Positions 36,295 through 45,816 of a stretch of DNA of 64,000 nt are shown piece after piece. The notes under the pieces were generated by a model that did not search any database, was not told the origin of the DNA, and was given only the letters and a program-made list of their open reading frames with translations. Position numbers and translations under genes: made by a program. The stretch lies in the NCBI RefSeq assembly GCF_001017575.1, contig NZ_CP011372.1, positions 1,364,001 through 1,428,000 on the forward strand, read 5' to 3'. Position 1 is the first letter of the stretch. Each line of letters opens with the position of its first letter. The DNA is from Campylobacter lari (lineage in GTDB: Bacteria > Campylobacterota > Campylobacteria > Campylobacterales > Campylobacteraceae).

Positions 36295-36704
36295 TAAAAA
36301 TAAAACCTTTGAAGCAAATAAGGTACAAAAAGTAAAAATATACCCAAACACAAAATAAAAAAGCTTAAAAATCTAAATTTAGCATAACGCTTAAACAATC
36401 TTGCTTTTTTAAATAAAACAAATTGATAAATAGCCAAAGCAAAGATAAAAATCCAACAAAACCACATAGAAAGTATGTATAAATTTAGCTCAAAATGCTT
36501 TAAAGCCCAAAGCAAACTTCCTGTAAAAAGTGTAATTGCTAAAAATAAATAATAAATTGGCAAAAACAGGCGAATTCTTTTTATAAAAATAAACTCTTGT
36601 GAAAAACTACTTTGAGTTAGATATAAATAAAACAACATTAAAAAGCCATTTGCATATAGGCTGTACACATGCAATGCTAAAAAAAACTCATAACTTTGAT
36701 CCAT
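36294..36704 (-). CDS. Small integral membrane protein of unknown function
   Basis: 136 aa with about four membrane helices (approximately 8-30, 43-64, 75-97, 110-132) and few charged residues outside the loops KKARLFKRYAKF. Corresponds by position to Cj0157c; I recognise no motif. ATG 36704 is preferred: it overlaps the lipoprotein stop as TGATG and has AGGA upstream; GTG 36707 is one codon earlier. Its stop overlaps rsmE by one base. Confidence 0.75.
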   Translation of the reverse strand: MDQSYEFFLALHVYSLYANGFLMLFYLYLTQSSFSQEFIFIKRIRLFLPIYYLFLAITLFTGSLLWALKHFELNLYILSMWFCWIFIFALAIYQFVLFKKARLFKRYAKFRFLSFFILCLGIFLLFVPYLLQRFYF

Positions 36705-36904
36705 CACTGTCCTTGTGTGCTATTTTCATCTTTGATATCATCATCTACGGGTATAGGCAGTGTTTCATCATCTATAATAACATTAGAGTCACTTTGCTCA
36801 ATTTGAACTTGTTCGGTTTGCACTTCTTTTTTTGTATTGTTATTTTCTTGATTTGAGCAAGCCATAAAAAATAACAATGGCACAACTAACAGAATCTTTT
36901 TCAT
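36704..36904 (-). CDS. Small acidic lipoprotein
   Basis: 66 aa. Signal [16 protein letters not shown] with a lipobox ending at Cys16; the mature part is Asn/Gln/Glu/Asp-rich and looks unstructured (IIDDETLPIPVDDD). ATG 36904 is chosen, with GGAGG just upstream and a one-base overlap with queD. Function unknown; it may be a membrane-anchored spacer. Confidence 0.75.
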   Translation of the reverse strand: MKKILLVVPLLFFMACSNQENNNTKKEVQTEQVQIEQSDSNVIIDDETLPIPVDDDIKDENSTQGQ

Positions 36905-37488
36905 CACACCTCCTTTTGATTGACAAAAACAAAATTTACATCTTGAAGTTTTTTTAAAAAATCTTTATCTTTCCATTCATCAATTATAGCTTGTGAAAAT
37001 TCAATATCTGCCAAATTTATCTTTGGTAAAAACTTACTATAAGCATCTTCTCTAAAACCTTGTGCATAGCCTGTTCTTGTTTCATGCACAATGATACTTT
37101 TTAAACTTACACCTTGCTCGCCATTAACCATCTTGGTCTTTAAAAGCAAGGTATCTATCAAAATAAAAAATATGCGTACAAAATTTTCCGCACTTACATT
37201 CACAGGCAAACTTACCCATCTTTGTGAGTGTTTTTTCATATCTTCTAAATAAACTTTATCATCATCTTTAAAAAGTGTAATAGCATGATCAAAACTATCA
37301 ATAATTTGTTTTATCTCATCTTTTAACAAGCCAAAATCATATACCATTCCCGCATTGTCAAGGTATTTACTCTCAAGTAAAATTTCTACCTTATAAGAGT
37401 GTCCATGTATGCTTGTTTTACATCGCTTGGAGCTACAAAATCTAACAATATGAGCATTTTCAAATTCAAACATTTTTCTAATAATCAT
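36904..37488 (-). CDS. queD: 6-carboxy-5,6,7,8-tetrahydropterin synthase QueD
   Basis: QueD makes 6-carboxytetrahydropterin from dihydroneopterin triphosphate, an early step of preQ0/queuosine synthesis. 194 aa, longer than E. coli QueD (about 120) because of mid-protein insertions. Zinc His residues are His13 (FENAHIVRF) and His29/His31 (SIHGHSY), and Cys24 (KRCKTS) is the likely catalytic Cys. SFDHAITL and HETRTGYA complete the site. Overlaps queE by 4 bases. Confidence 0.92.
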   Translation of the reverse strand: MIIRKMFEFENAHIVRFCSSKRCKTSIHGHSYKVEILLESKYLDNAGMVYDFGLLKDEIKQIIDSFDHAITLFKDDDKVYLEDMKKHSQRWVSLPVNVSAENFVRIFFILIDTLLLKTKMVNGEQGVSLKSIIVHETRTGYAQGFREDAYSKFLPKINLADIEFSQAIIDEWKDKDFLKKLQDVNFVFVNQKEV

Positions 37489-38234
37489 ACGCCTTCTTTA
37501 TCTCCCCAAATTCTAATATGCAATCTATCAGAGTAATTATATCCATTTTTTATACAAAATTCAGCAACACTTAAGGCATTTTTAGAAATTTCTTCTTCAT
37601 TTGACCCCATGGGCATACAAAACACCTCATTTTCACAAATTTGTAAAATTTCACTAATCTCCTCTAAAGCTTTATTTTCTTGTAAAAAATCTTTATCTAA
37701 AACAAATTTATAAAAACTATCTTTAGTATAATATTTAAAAGCTTTCAATGCTTTTTCATTAATCCTTTTTTCTTTTTTTACACCACTATTACTAAGCTTT
37801 ACACCCAAAGCAAAATAACATTTTTTATACAAAGGATATTTTTCAAAATCAATTTCAATACTTGCATTGGTTTCAAAATGCACTTTAAAATCATTTTCTA
37901 AAAGTAAATTTATAAAACACAAAAAATCTTTATTTTGATAATTTAATAAAGGCTCTCCACCTGTAATGACAACTATAACTTTGCGTGAATTGGCTAGTTT
38001 TAAAACCTCATCAAAAAGCTTTACTGAAGTATATGTTTTATAACAAGTTTTAAATTCTTTGGTAAAAACAGCTCTTATAGTATCACAACCCAAAAGTATT
38101 TTAGAATCTTTTTCTTTTTTTACTCCAAAGCCTGTGCAGTTAAAATTACACCCAGCAAACCTTACAAATATAGCCAAATTTCCGCTATATTTTCCCTCAC
38201 CCTGCAAGCTTAAAAAAGTCTCGACAACTTCCAT
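37485..38234 (-). CDS. queE: 7-carboxy-7-deazaguanine synthase QueE (radical SAM)
   Basis: QueE converts 6-carboxytetrahydropterin to 7-carboxy-7-deazaguanine. 249 aa. Opening [10 protein letters not shown] (5-14) and GCNFNC carry the family start, but the Fe-S cluster cysteines are Cys29, Cys33 and Cys50, i.e. CX3CX16C, with a Lys-rich insert instead of the usual CX3CX2[11 protein letters not shown] is the SAM-binding GGE motif. The next step gene queC is not in the window; queH is at 20.5 kb. It overlaps moaA by one base. Confidence 0.92.
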   Translation of the reverse strand: MEVVETFLSLQGEGKYSGNLAIFVRFAGCNFNCTGFGVKKEKDSKILLGCDTIRAVFTKEFKTCYKTYTSVKLFDEVLKLANSRKVIVVITGGEPLLNYQNKDFLCFINLLLENDFKVHFETNASIEIDFEKYPLYKKCYFALGVKLSNSGVKKEKRINEKALKAFKYYTKDSFYKFVLDKDFLQENKALEEISEILQICENEVFCMPMGSNEEEISKNALSVAEFCIKNGYNYSDRLHIRIWGDKEGV

Positions 38235-39202
38235 TATCCACCTGTTTGATAAAAGGCTCTTGTAGAACTTTGATTAGCCTCATTTTCAGCCCATCTGTTT
38301 TTTTCTGATTTATTTTTTATCACGGTTTTTAAAACCTCACATGCTCCTGCTATGTCTTTATTACGTATAGCCTTTTTAATGCTTAAAGCCTCATCATAAT
38401 ACAAACAAGGTATCAAAAGTCCTTCGGCTGAAAGTCTTATACGGTTACAACTATCACAAAAATCATGGCTATGCGGATCAATAATACCAAACTCATATCC
38501 ATCTTCAAGTTCATAAATAGTCGCAGGTGCATTAGGGATTTTTTGTCCTTGTTTAAAAGAATATTTTTGAGCAATAATATTTAAAATTTCTGCTGATTTT
38601 AAGCCTTTTAAATCTCCATAAGCATGATAATTTTCCATAAATTCTATAAAGCGAATTTGGCTTTTGCGTGCTTTGGCAAATTCCAAAAGATCGATAAATT
38701 CATTATCGTTAATCCCTTTAAGCGCTACGGTGTTAAATTTAATATTAAAACCTAATTCTAAAGCCTCATTAATACCACTTAACACATCCTTAAGTATATT
38801 TTTTTGGGCTAATTTAAAAGCTATTTCTTCTTTTAAGGTATCTAAAGAGATATTAATTCTTTTTAAACCTGCTTGTTTTAAGTCTTTTGCTTGTTGTTTT
38901 AATAAAGAAGCATTAGTAGTAAGTGCTAAGTCTATATCTTGCTTATACTCACTAATCATAGCAATAAATTTATGCAAGTCTTTCCTTACTAAAGGCTCAC
39001 CACCTGTAATGCGAATTTTTTTAACCCCCTCATCAATACAAACTTTAACAAACATAAAAAGTTCTTCAAATGATAAAAGATTTTCCTTAGCACTCCATTC
39101 AAATGGAGTTTTTGGCATACAATAAAGACAACGAAAATTACATCTTTGTGTTACTGAAATTCTTAAATAATCTATCACTCTTCCATAGCTATCCACCAAC
39201 AT
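38234..39202 (-). CDS. moaA: GTP 3',8-cyclase MoaA
   Basis: MoaA starts molybdenum cofactor synthesis by rearranging GTP. 322-aa radical SAM protein with Cys21/Cys25/Cys28 (CNFRCLYC), [10 protein letters not shown], and the C-terminal cluster Cys set in [11 protein letters not shown] and LLIPCLY. It ends in the Gly-Gly tail (YQTGG) needed for activity. It follows a small HTH-tailed membrane protein by 9 bases. Confidence 0.97.
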   Translation of the reverse strand: MLVDSYGRVIDYLRISVTQRCNFRCLYCMPKTPFEWSAKENLLSFEELFMFVKVCIDEGVKKIRITGGEPLVRKDLHKFIAMISEYKQDIDLALTTNASLLKQQAKDLKQAGLKRINISLDTLKEEIAFKLAQKNILKDVLSGINEALELGFNIKFNTVALKGINDNEFIDLLEFAKARKSQIRFIEFMENYHAYGDLKGLKSAEILNIIAQKYSFKQGQKIPNAPATIYELEDGYEFGIIDPHSHDFCDSCNRIRLSAEGLLIPCLYYDEALSIKKAIRNKDIAGACEVLKTVIKNKSEKNRWAENEANQSSTRAFYQTGG

Positions 39203-39211
39203 AAAGAGCCT

Positions 39212-39733
39212 TTATAATAATTTATTAAATTTCAAAATAAGCTCAACCCTACCCATACCTATACGCAAATCTTTAGCAATTTGCTCTATGGATTTTTTTT
39301 GATTAAAAAGCTCTATTACCTTTTGCTCTTCATTATCATAGCTTGGGCTTAATTTTGTAATACTTTGGGTTTTTTGTTCTAAATTTAACAAACGATTTTT
39401 TTGTTCACTTTGAAACTCTTCGATCACCTCTTCTACTTCTTTTAAAGCACTTAAAATAGGAAGGATATTTTGATTGATTTTTTGTTCTAGCACTTGCAAA
39501 AGTTCTTCTTTTAGCTCTTCTTTAATAGCTTCAGTATCTATTTCTTCTTTTTCTTGTTCTTGTTCCTCTAAGCTTTCTTTTTTTAAATAATGATATTGCT
39601 TATTTAAATCTTCTATCATCTTACCAAGTTCATTAATTTTGGTAATATTTTCTTTTTCTTTTATCATCATATAAGCAAACATAGCAAAAATTAGCAAAGC
39701 CACCACAAGCCACAATAATAAATCACTACCCAT
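39212..39733 (-). CDS. Membrane-anchored coiled-coil protein with HTH-like C-terminus
   Basis: 173 aa. One membrane helix (5-23), a long charged coiled coil (about 28-125, Glu/Lys/Leu/Gln-rich), then a C-terminal segment NQKKSIEQIAKDLRIGMGRVELILKF that looks like a helix-turn-helix. The topology places the coil and HTH in the cytoplasm. Function unknown; related to a DUF6115-like family by pattern. It overlaps the upstream unknown gene by 8 bases, so the two may work together. Confidence 0.78.
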   Translation of the reverse strand: MGSDLLLWLVVALLIFAMFAYMMIKEKENITKINELGKMIEDLNKQYHYLKKESLEEQEQEKEEIDTEAIKEELKEELLQVLEQKINQNILPILSALKEVEEVIEEFQSEQKNRLLNLEQKTQSITKLSPSYDNEEQKVIELFNQKKSIEQIAKDLRIGMGRVELILKFNKLL

Positions 39734-40229
39734 TTTCTTGCTCCTTTAAAATCTTAATCATCGCTCTTTGCATATTTGCCACAAAATTATCATACACAAG
39801 CTCATCTTCTGCTTTTATTTGTATGATCTTTGCCTCATTTTCATTTAAGGCTTTAAAAAAAATACTAATTTTTTGGCCATTTAACTCAAATCTTGCATAA
39901 TACTCCTCATCTTGAGTTAAACACTTATCTTTAAACTGAATGTGTGCAAAATTTACACCCACCACAAAGGCTTTATGTTTTAAATCTGTAAATAATTTTG
40001 TTTTATTGATATCATTTTTTATCAAATACAATTCTTGCTTTATATCCATAAGCAAATCAAAAATAATTTGTTCACCTTCGCTAAATTCCACTCTTGAGGC
40101 AAGCTTTTTCCATTTGCTTAAATTGACATAATTATTACTTGAAAGATATTCTTGCAAAAACTCTTCATATCTTTCTTTGCTCTCTTCAAACTCAAGTTCT
40201 AATGAGCTTTTAAAAAATTTTATCTCCAT
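39726..40229 (-). CDS. Conserved hypothetical protein (weak PilZ-like pattern)
   Basis: 167 aa, no signal peptide. The N-terminal half is helical; the second half (about 90-165) is a beta-rich stretch ending in an amphipathic helix, FVANMQRAMIKILKEQ, a layout that recalls PilZ domains, but the RxxxR and D/NxSxxG residues are absent. Function not recognised. Corresponds by position to Cj0163c. Overlaps the prenyltransferase by 10 bases and the next gene by 8. Confidence 0.7.
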   Translation of the reverse strand: MEIKFFKSSLELEFEESKERYEEFLQEYLSSNNYVNLSKWKKLASRVEFSEGEQIIFDLLMDIKQELYLIKNDINKTKLFTDLKHKAFVVGVNFAHIQFKDKCLTQDEEYYARFELNGQKISIFFKALNENEAKIIQIKAEDELVYDNFVANMQRAMIKILKEQENG

Positions 40230-41095
40230 AAAAGATCAACCCAAATAAATATAAAAAACACTATACTCAAATAACCATTTAAAGTAAAAAATGCTTTATC
40301 GATTTTTGCAAAATTCTTTCTAACAATGCGGTGCTCAAAAAATAAAATAATCGCACTAATTATCACACCTAAAAAGGCAATATTTCCTGTTGGAGCCACC
40401 CAAACAAATAAAAGCCAAAAAAGCACTGCTAAAACATGACAAAATGCTGAGATAAATAAGGTTGCTTCAAGTCCAAATTTAGCAGGTATAGAGTGCAAGC
40501 CTGTTTTTTTATCATACTCCATATCTTGCAAAGCATAAAGCAAATCAAATCCAGCCGTCCAAAAAGTAACACCCAAACACAAAATAACACTATAAATTTC
40601 AATACTTCCCAAAACTACAATACTACCTGCAATAGGAGCAAGTCCTAAGCAAAATCCTAATACTAAATGCGCTAAGGATGAAAATCTTTTAAAAGCTGAA
40701 TAAATAGCTAAAATAAACAATACCGGCAAAGAAAGAGCAAAGGCTAGCTTATTAATAAAATAGCTTGCCAAAACAAAAATAATAGCATTTAAAATAATAA
40801 AAAGTAAAATACTAGCTTTGCCTATACGCCCATCAATATTAGGTCTATTTGCACATCTTGGGTTATTTTTGTCAATATCCTCATCCATCAAACGATTAAT
40901 CGCCATTGCAAAATTTCTTGCGCTCACTGCGCAAATAACACCCAAAAATAAAGCCTTAAAGCCAAACCAAGTGCTATCATTTAAAATAACAGAAGCTACA
41001 ATCATTGAAGTGAATAAAAAGGGTAAAGCAAAAATAGAATGCTTAAAAACAATCAAATCTAAAATATCTTTTAATTTTTCTTTTAATATAGGCAT
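40220..41095 (-). CDS. mqnP: UbiA-family prenyltransferase, likely menaquinone MqnP
   Basis: 291-aa integral membrane prenyltransferase with about eight helices and the two Asp-rich motifs NRLMDEDIDKNNPR and DMEYDKKTGLHSIP that hold Mg-diphosphate. Often annotated ubiA. Campylobacter makes menaquinone by the futalosine route and has no ubiquinone, so the MqnP role is the better guess; the naming is inferred from biology. First gene of a nine-gene operon to rsmE. Confidence 0.88.
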   Translation of the reverse strand: MPILKEKLKDILDLIVFKHSIFALPFLFTSMIVASVILNDSTWFGFKALFLGVICAVSARNFAMAINRLMDEDIDKNNPRCANRPNIDGRIGKASILLFIILNAIIFVLASYFINKLAFALSLPVLFILAIYSAFKRFSSLAHLVLGFCLGLAPIAGSIVVLGSIEIYSVILCLGVTFWTAGFDLLYALQDMEYDKKTGLHSIPAKFGLEATLFISAFCHVLAVLFWLLFVWVAPTGNIAFLGVIISAIILFFEHRIVRKNFAKIDKAFFTLNGYLSIVFFIFIWVDLLWR

Positions 41096-41125
41096 TTTTT
41101 CTCTTTATAATATATTTTTGTTATG

Positions 41126-41131
41126 ATTTTA
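41126..41131 (-). promoter_or_regulatory. Probable -10 element for the mqnP operon
   Basis: TAAAAT in TTTAGTAAAATCAT on the minus strand, 31 bases before the mqnP ATG. It lies one base from the miaA -10 on the other strand, so the two promoters overlap head to head. Confidence 0.45.
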
Positions 41132-41132
41132 C

Positions 41133-41138
41133 TAAAAT
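41133..41138 (+). promoter_or_regulatory. Probable -10 element for miaA
   Basis: TAAAAT in TTACTAAAATAAT, 27 bases before the miaA ATG. The ribosome binding site TAGGAT is only moderate. Confidence 0.4.
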
Positions 41139-41164
41139 AATTTTAAATTTAGGATATTTTTACG

Positions 41165-42040
41165 ATGTTTTTTGAATTTGCACTCATTGGAACTACTGCA
41201 AGTGGCAAAACAGAACTTGCTAATAAACTAGCTTATGAATTTAACGCAAGTATTTTAAGCCTTGATAGTCTTTGCGTGTATAAACAAATCAACATCGCTT
41301 CAGCAAAAACAGAGCAAAAAACCTTAGATGAGCTTGATTATTTTGGCATAAATTTATTAAATGTCAATGAGCATTTTAACATCGCTTTGTTTTTTGAAGA
41401 ATACAAAAAAGCAAAAGTCTTTGCTCAAAAAAACAATCAAATGCTTATCATCACAGGCGGAACTAGTTTTTATCTAAAAGCTTTAATGGATGGTTTGAGT
41501 GAAAATTTTAAAGAGAGTCAAAGCATGCTAAGCAATGATGAAATTTATCATTTAATGACAAAAATTGATCCACAAGCAAAAATAGAAAAAAATGATACTT
41601 ATCGTTTGAAAAAATGGCTTGGAATTTATGAGCAAACTAATAAAATTCCAAGTAAGGTTTTGAAAGAAACCAAACAAGAAGCTTTGATTAAAAAACTTGA
41701 TATTTTTGAAATTTCTTGGCAAAAAGAACTTTTAGAAAAACGCATTATTAAGCGTACTAAAAATATGCTAAATGAGGGCTTAATAGATGAAGCTAAAATG
41801 TTATTTGATAATTATGATCATCATTTAAAAGCACTAAATTCCATAGGTTTGAAAGAATGCAAAGAGTTTTTAGATAAAAAAATAAATTTAAATGAGCTTG
41901 AAGAGCTCATCATCATTCACACAAGACAACTTGCCAAAAGACAAAGAACTTTTAATAAAAAATTCAATAAAGAAATTTTAGATTTTCAAAACGCTTATGA
42001 GAATTTAAAAGCTTATATTTTAAAAAAATATCAAGGCTGA
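41165..42040 (+). CDS. miaA: tRNA dimethylallyltransferase MiaA
   Basis: MiaA adds the isopentenyl group to A37 of UNN-decoding tRNAs. 291 aa. P-loop GTTASGKT (9-16), [10 protein letters not shown] (the substrate-specific DSxQxY variant), [12 protein letters not shown] and the C-terminal [11 protein letters not shown] are all family marks. Single plus-strand gene; its 3' end overlaps pflA by 10 bases. Genes on its two sides come from distant parts of the C. jejuni map as I recall it. Confidence 0.95.
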   Translation: MFFEFALIGTTASGKTELANKLAYEFNASILSLDSLCVYKQINIASAKTEQKTLDELDYFGINLLNVNEHFNIALFFEEYKKAKVFAQKNNQMLIITGGTSFYLKALMDGLSENFKESQSMLSNDEIYHLMTKIDPQAKIEKNDTYRLKKWLGIYEQTNKIPSKVLKETKQEALIKKLDIFEISWQKELLEKRIIKRTKNMLNEGLIDEAKMLFDNYDHHLKALNSIGLKECKEFLDKKINLNELEELIIIHTRQLAKRQRTFNKKFNKEILDFQNAYENLKAYILKKYQG

Positions 42041-44394
42041 GTGTTTAAGACATTTAATTTATCTTTACATAAATTTTGCCAATTGCTTGTTGCATTAATA
42101 TCTATACAATTTTGCAAACTTTGCTTTTGATTTTGCACATCTTTTAAATCTTCATAAATATTACTTTGCATATAAAAAGCTCTTGCACGCTCATCATCTT
42201 TTAAAGGATTAGCAAGTAAATCTTTAAACAAAGTTAAAGCTTTTTGAGCTTGATTGCTTTGTTTTAAAGCCTTGATATAGATAAATTCTAAATCGGGACT
42301 AAAAAGATTTACTCCCTTTAAGTTTTGATAATCAATAGCCTTTGGAGCATAAGTTAAGATACTTGTTAAAAAATTATTTTTTTCACAATAACGCAAAAAC
42401 TCATAATATAATTCCACCATACGATAATTCATAGGAAATTGCTCTAGTTTTTGTAAAGTTCTTATCATAGCATTATAATCTTGCAATCTAAGCTCAGCAA
42501 AAAATTTAATATAATTTGCTTCAAATTTTTCATTATCACTAATAATCGTTCTTGTATTTAAAATATCATTAATCGTTTTTATAACAAAGCTATAACGCTT
42601 ATCTTTGAGGGCTAAATCAGCACTTTGAAGCTTATAAAAGATAATATCATCGTTTTCATTGTCCACTATGTATTTTTTAGCTTCTTCAATGCGCGTTGTG
42701 CGTTTAAAACACTCAAGCATTTGTTTTTTATTTTGTATTTTACCCCCTACATTATAAGCTTTAAAATCATCATATATTTTCACAGCAGCTAAACATTCAT
42801 CATTTTTTAATTTTTGTTCTAAAACTAAAATAGCAGCTTGTTCTAAAAGATTTTTAACTTCTTTATTAGAGTATTTTTCAATGTCTTTTTGATAACTTAC
42901 AACCTTTTCATAATTTTTTTCTTGAAAATACAATTTTACATTATCAAACAACGCCTTACTAGAAATTTCTCCAGCATATTTTTTCATAATCTCTTCATAT
43001 CTTTGGTGCAAAAAACTTGCATTAGCATCTTTTAAATATAAAAAGTTTTTATCTTGCGCTTCTTTAATTAAACTCACATATTCACCCAAAGGAAAATCTT
43101 CTGCGTAAAGATCTAAATATTTTTGAGCCTTAGTATACTCATTTGCATTTAATAAAGACAAAGCAAGATCTTTTAATACTCTTTCATATTCTTTATCTAC
43201 CTTGGTTAAATGTGTAAAAATATATTCATAAATTTTAGAACTTAAATCATAAACCCTATTATTAGCAAAAGCTTTAGCCAAAGATAAAGAATTTTCCAAA
43301 TCACTCATAAAAAATTCAGGATTTGATTCTAAAATTTTATTTGCTAACTCTTTGGCTTCTTTGGTATTTTGAGTTTCTAAATAATTTTTTGATAAAAATA
43401 AAGCAGCTCTGCTGGCCAAATCTGCGTTTGGGGTAGAATAATACACATCTTGATAAATATTATTTGCAGTATTTTTCTTACCTAAATGATATAAATAATC
43501 TGCATAATCAAGCAGAGCCATTATAGTATATTTATCGCCTTTATGCTCAGTATTTAAAGTATCTATAATATATTCAACATTAGATCTTTGTGATAAACCC
43601 ATATAAACTCTCATCATAATATACATCACTTCTGTATAATCTTTGTCGTTAATATAAGTTCTTACCCATCTTTTAGCATCATCTAGCATTTGTTCTAAAA
43701 TTAGTTGGTCTTTGTCAAGTTCATAAGTGTATAGTTTATTTTGAGCTCTTAATTTATAAAGCTCAAATTCATTCATAAATACACTACCTTGATAACGCTT
43801 AATAGCATTAACAGTATCTCTTAATACTTGGTCATATTTTTTAGCCTCATATTCTTGTTTAATATTAAAATAAGTATTAAAATCTGCACTTTTAGAAGTT
43901 TCCATAGGATTAGAATTTAAATCTAAAGCTCCGATATAAGGCATTAATGCATCATCAAAATAAATATCAAAATCAAGCCCATCGCTAGGCTTATAATATT
44001 TTAAGTCTTTAGTAAAAATAAATACAAAATGTTTAGAAATATCTCCACTTTGACTTCGAATTTCTTTAGCATTGAAGATATCTTGAGAATAATTAAACAT
44101 CTTAGCTAAAATTTTAGGATAGATTTTGATTGTCAAAAAAGTTTGGTGCTTTTCAAAATAAATCGTAAAATCATCAAATTCCTTATTTTGAAACTGCATA
44201 TTGCTAACACCCAAAACATTGCACTCAAAATGGGTTTTTTCAAATTCAAAAACACTTTTGCAAGTAAAATCTTTATCGTCTTTTAAATGCAAAAGCGTAA
44301 AAGGGCGCTTACTTTCCTCCCCTTTATTAACAATAATTTCAAAAGAAAATGTATAAGTTATACTTAATAAAAATAAAAATAAAACCCTTATCAT
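42031..44394 (-). CDS. pflA: Paralysed-flagellum protein PflA
   Basis: PflA is part of the large periplasmic scaffold of the epsilonproteobacterial flagellar motor; loss gives a flagellum that does not rotate. 787 aa, as expected. Signal peptide 1-17, a beta-rich N-terminal domain to about residue 170, then a long array of TPR/Sel1-like helical hairpins to the C-terminus (for example [40 protein letters not shown]). It is recognised mostly by position behind nuoN (Cj1565c), length and TPR pattern. 24 bases separate it from nuoN. Confidence 0.87.
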   Translation of the reverse strand: MIRVLFLFLLSITYTFSFEIIVNKGEESKRPFTLLHLKDDKDFTCKSVFEFEKTHFECNVLGVSNMQFQNKEFDDFTIYFEKHQTFLTIKIYPKILAKMFNYSQDIFNAKEIRSQSGDISKHFVFIFTKDLKYYKPSDGLDFDIYFDDALMPYIGALDLNSNPMETSKSADFNTYFNIKQEYEAKKYDQVLRDTVNAIKRYQGSVFMNEFELYKLRAQNKLYTYELDKDQLILEQMLDDAKRWVRTYINDKDYTEVMYIMMRVYMGLSQRSNVEYIIDTLNTEHKGDKYTIMALLDYADYLYHLGKKNTANNIYQDVYYSTPNADLASRAALFLSKNYLETQNTKEAKELANKILESNPEFFMSDLENSLSLAKAFANNRVYDLSSKIYEYIFTHLTKVDKEYERVLKDLALSLLNANEYTKAQKYLDLYAEDFPLGEYVSLIKEAQDKNFLYLKDANASFLHQRYEEIMKKYAGEISSKALFDNVKLYFQEKNYEKVVSYQKDIEKYSNKEVKNLLEQAAILVLEQKLKNDECLAAVKIYDDFKAYNVGGKIQNKKQMLECFKRTTRIEEAKKYIVDNENDDIIFYKLQSADLALKDKRYSFVIKTINDILNTRTIISDNEKFEANYIKFFAELRLQDYNAMIRTLQKLEQFPMNYRMVELYYEFLRYCEKNNFLTSILTYAPKAIDYQNLKGVNLFSPDLEFIYIKALKQSNQAQKALTLFKDLLANPLKDDERARAFYMQSNIYEDLKDVQNQKQSLQNCIDINATSNWQNLCKDKLNVLNTQP

Positions 44395-44418
44395 AAGCGT
44401 GATTATAGCAATATTATT

Positions 44419-45816
44419 TTACAAAAGCAAAAACACACAAGAAACACTTCCAATCAAACACAAGCATAAAATAATCTTTTGTTTTACATCTAAGTTTGCA
44501 CTTTCTATGATTTGAGCTTTTTTGAAAAAAACATAAATTAAAATTTTTAAATAAGCATAAAGCATAATCATAGAGCTTAAAGCTATAGCAAATACAAGTA
44601 CATAATAGCCTGAGTTTAAAATAGAAGCTAAAATTAAAATTTTACCCCAAAAAATACCAAAAGGCGGAATACCTGCTATACATAAAATAAATATAGCTAA
44701 CATTATAGACAATACCGGTCTTTGATCAAACAAGCCCGAAAAACTCTCAAATGAACTTTTTTGAAATAAACTCAATATTAAAAAAATTCCATAATTTGCA
44801 AAAGCAAAAGAAATCCAATACACAAACAAAGCAAAAATTGAAAGCAAATAAGAAGTCCCATCTCCTTGAGAACTCACACTCATACTAGAAACAATAACTG
44901 CTAATATAAAAGAAGAATGAGTGATGGAGCTATATGCAAGCATTTTTTTTACATCTTTTTGGATTAAAGCTACTATGCTTACAGCAAGCATAGAAAAAAT
45001 CGCTAGCAATGCTACTATGTATTCAAATTTTACCCCACCACCCAAAGCAGAAAAAATTCTTAAAACTACTATTATCATAGCTATTTTTGGAACAATTGAT
45101 ATAAATGCTATAAAATTTGTATGTACTCCATAATATACATCCTTTAACCAAAAGTGAAAAGGTGCAATAGAAAGCTTTACTCCAACAATAACTAAAAACA
45201 TTACTCCAGCACAAAGCAAAATAGGATCTGAAATATATTCAGAATGTAACAAATTATCTAAATCTAAAGACTTAGTTTTTAAATATACAAAAGCACATGC
45301 AAAGACAAAAAACCCAGCTCCCACCGCAGCTAAAGTAAAATACTTTATACTAGAGCTAATAGCATTATGAGTTCCTCTTAAAGCTATTAATGTATAAAGA
45401 GCTAAAGAAGAGCCTTCTAAGGCTAGGAAAATTACGATCAAATTAGTACTTGACACCATTAGCATCAAAGAAGCAATCATAAATAAAAACAAAGAAAAAA
45501 ACTCTGGCTTTTGCTCATCTTTATCCATCAATAAATAAAGCATTGAAAAAACCAAAATAACTATTTGAGTAAAAATTGCATAATTATCACTTACAAATAA
45601 ACCAAAAAAAGCTTGAGAATTATCTAAAACAAAGCCATTATAAAACAATAAAAAACATAAAGTACTAAGCAAAGCTATAACACTTGCTCCTATATAAAAA
45701 TTTCTAGAAAGTTTTTTAAAAGCACCCAGTAAAAGTAAAGCAATAGCCCAAAAAAGCAATGACAACACAGGAAATAATAATACAAAATTTAATTTTTCTA
45801 AACTAAAGTCACTCAT
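44419..45816 (-). CDS. nuoN: NADH-quinone oxidoreductase-type subunit N
   Basis: NuoN is one of three antiporter-like proton-pumping subunits of complex I. 465 aa, about 13-14 membrane helices. It has the key membrane Lys in helix regions FTLAAVGAG and LAYSSITHSSFIL, and the Pro-broken helix IAPFHFWLKDVYYG. Starts on the stop of nuoM (one-base overlap). Confidence 0.95.
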   Translation of the reverse strand: MSDFSLEKLNFVLLFPVLSLLFWAIALLLLGAFKKLSRNFYIGASVIALLSTLCFLLFYNGFVLDNSQAFFGLFVSDNYAIFTQIVILVFSMLYLLMDKDEQKPEFFSLFLFMIASLMLMVSSTNLIVIFLALEGSSLALYTLIALRGTHNAISSSIKYFTLAAVGAGFFVFACAFVYLKTKSLDLDNLLHSEYISDPILLCAGVMFLVIVGVKLSIAPFHFWLKDVYYGVHTNFIAFISIVPKIAMIIVVLRIFSALGGGVKFEYIVALLAIFSMLAVSIVALIQKDVKKMLAYSSITHSSFILAVIVSSMSVSSQGDGTSYLLSIFALFVYWISFAFANYGIFLILSLFQKSSFESFSGLFDQRPVLSIMLAIFILCIAGIPPFGIFWGKILILASILNSGYYVLVFAIALSSMIMLYAYLKILIYVFFKKAQIIESANLDVKQKIILCLCLIGSVSCVFLLL

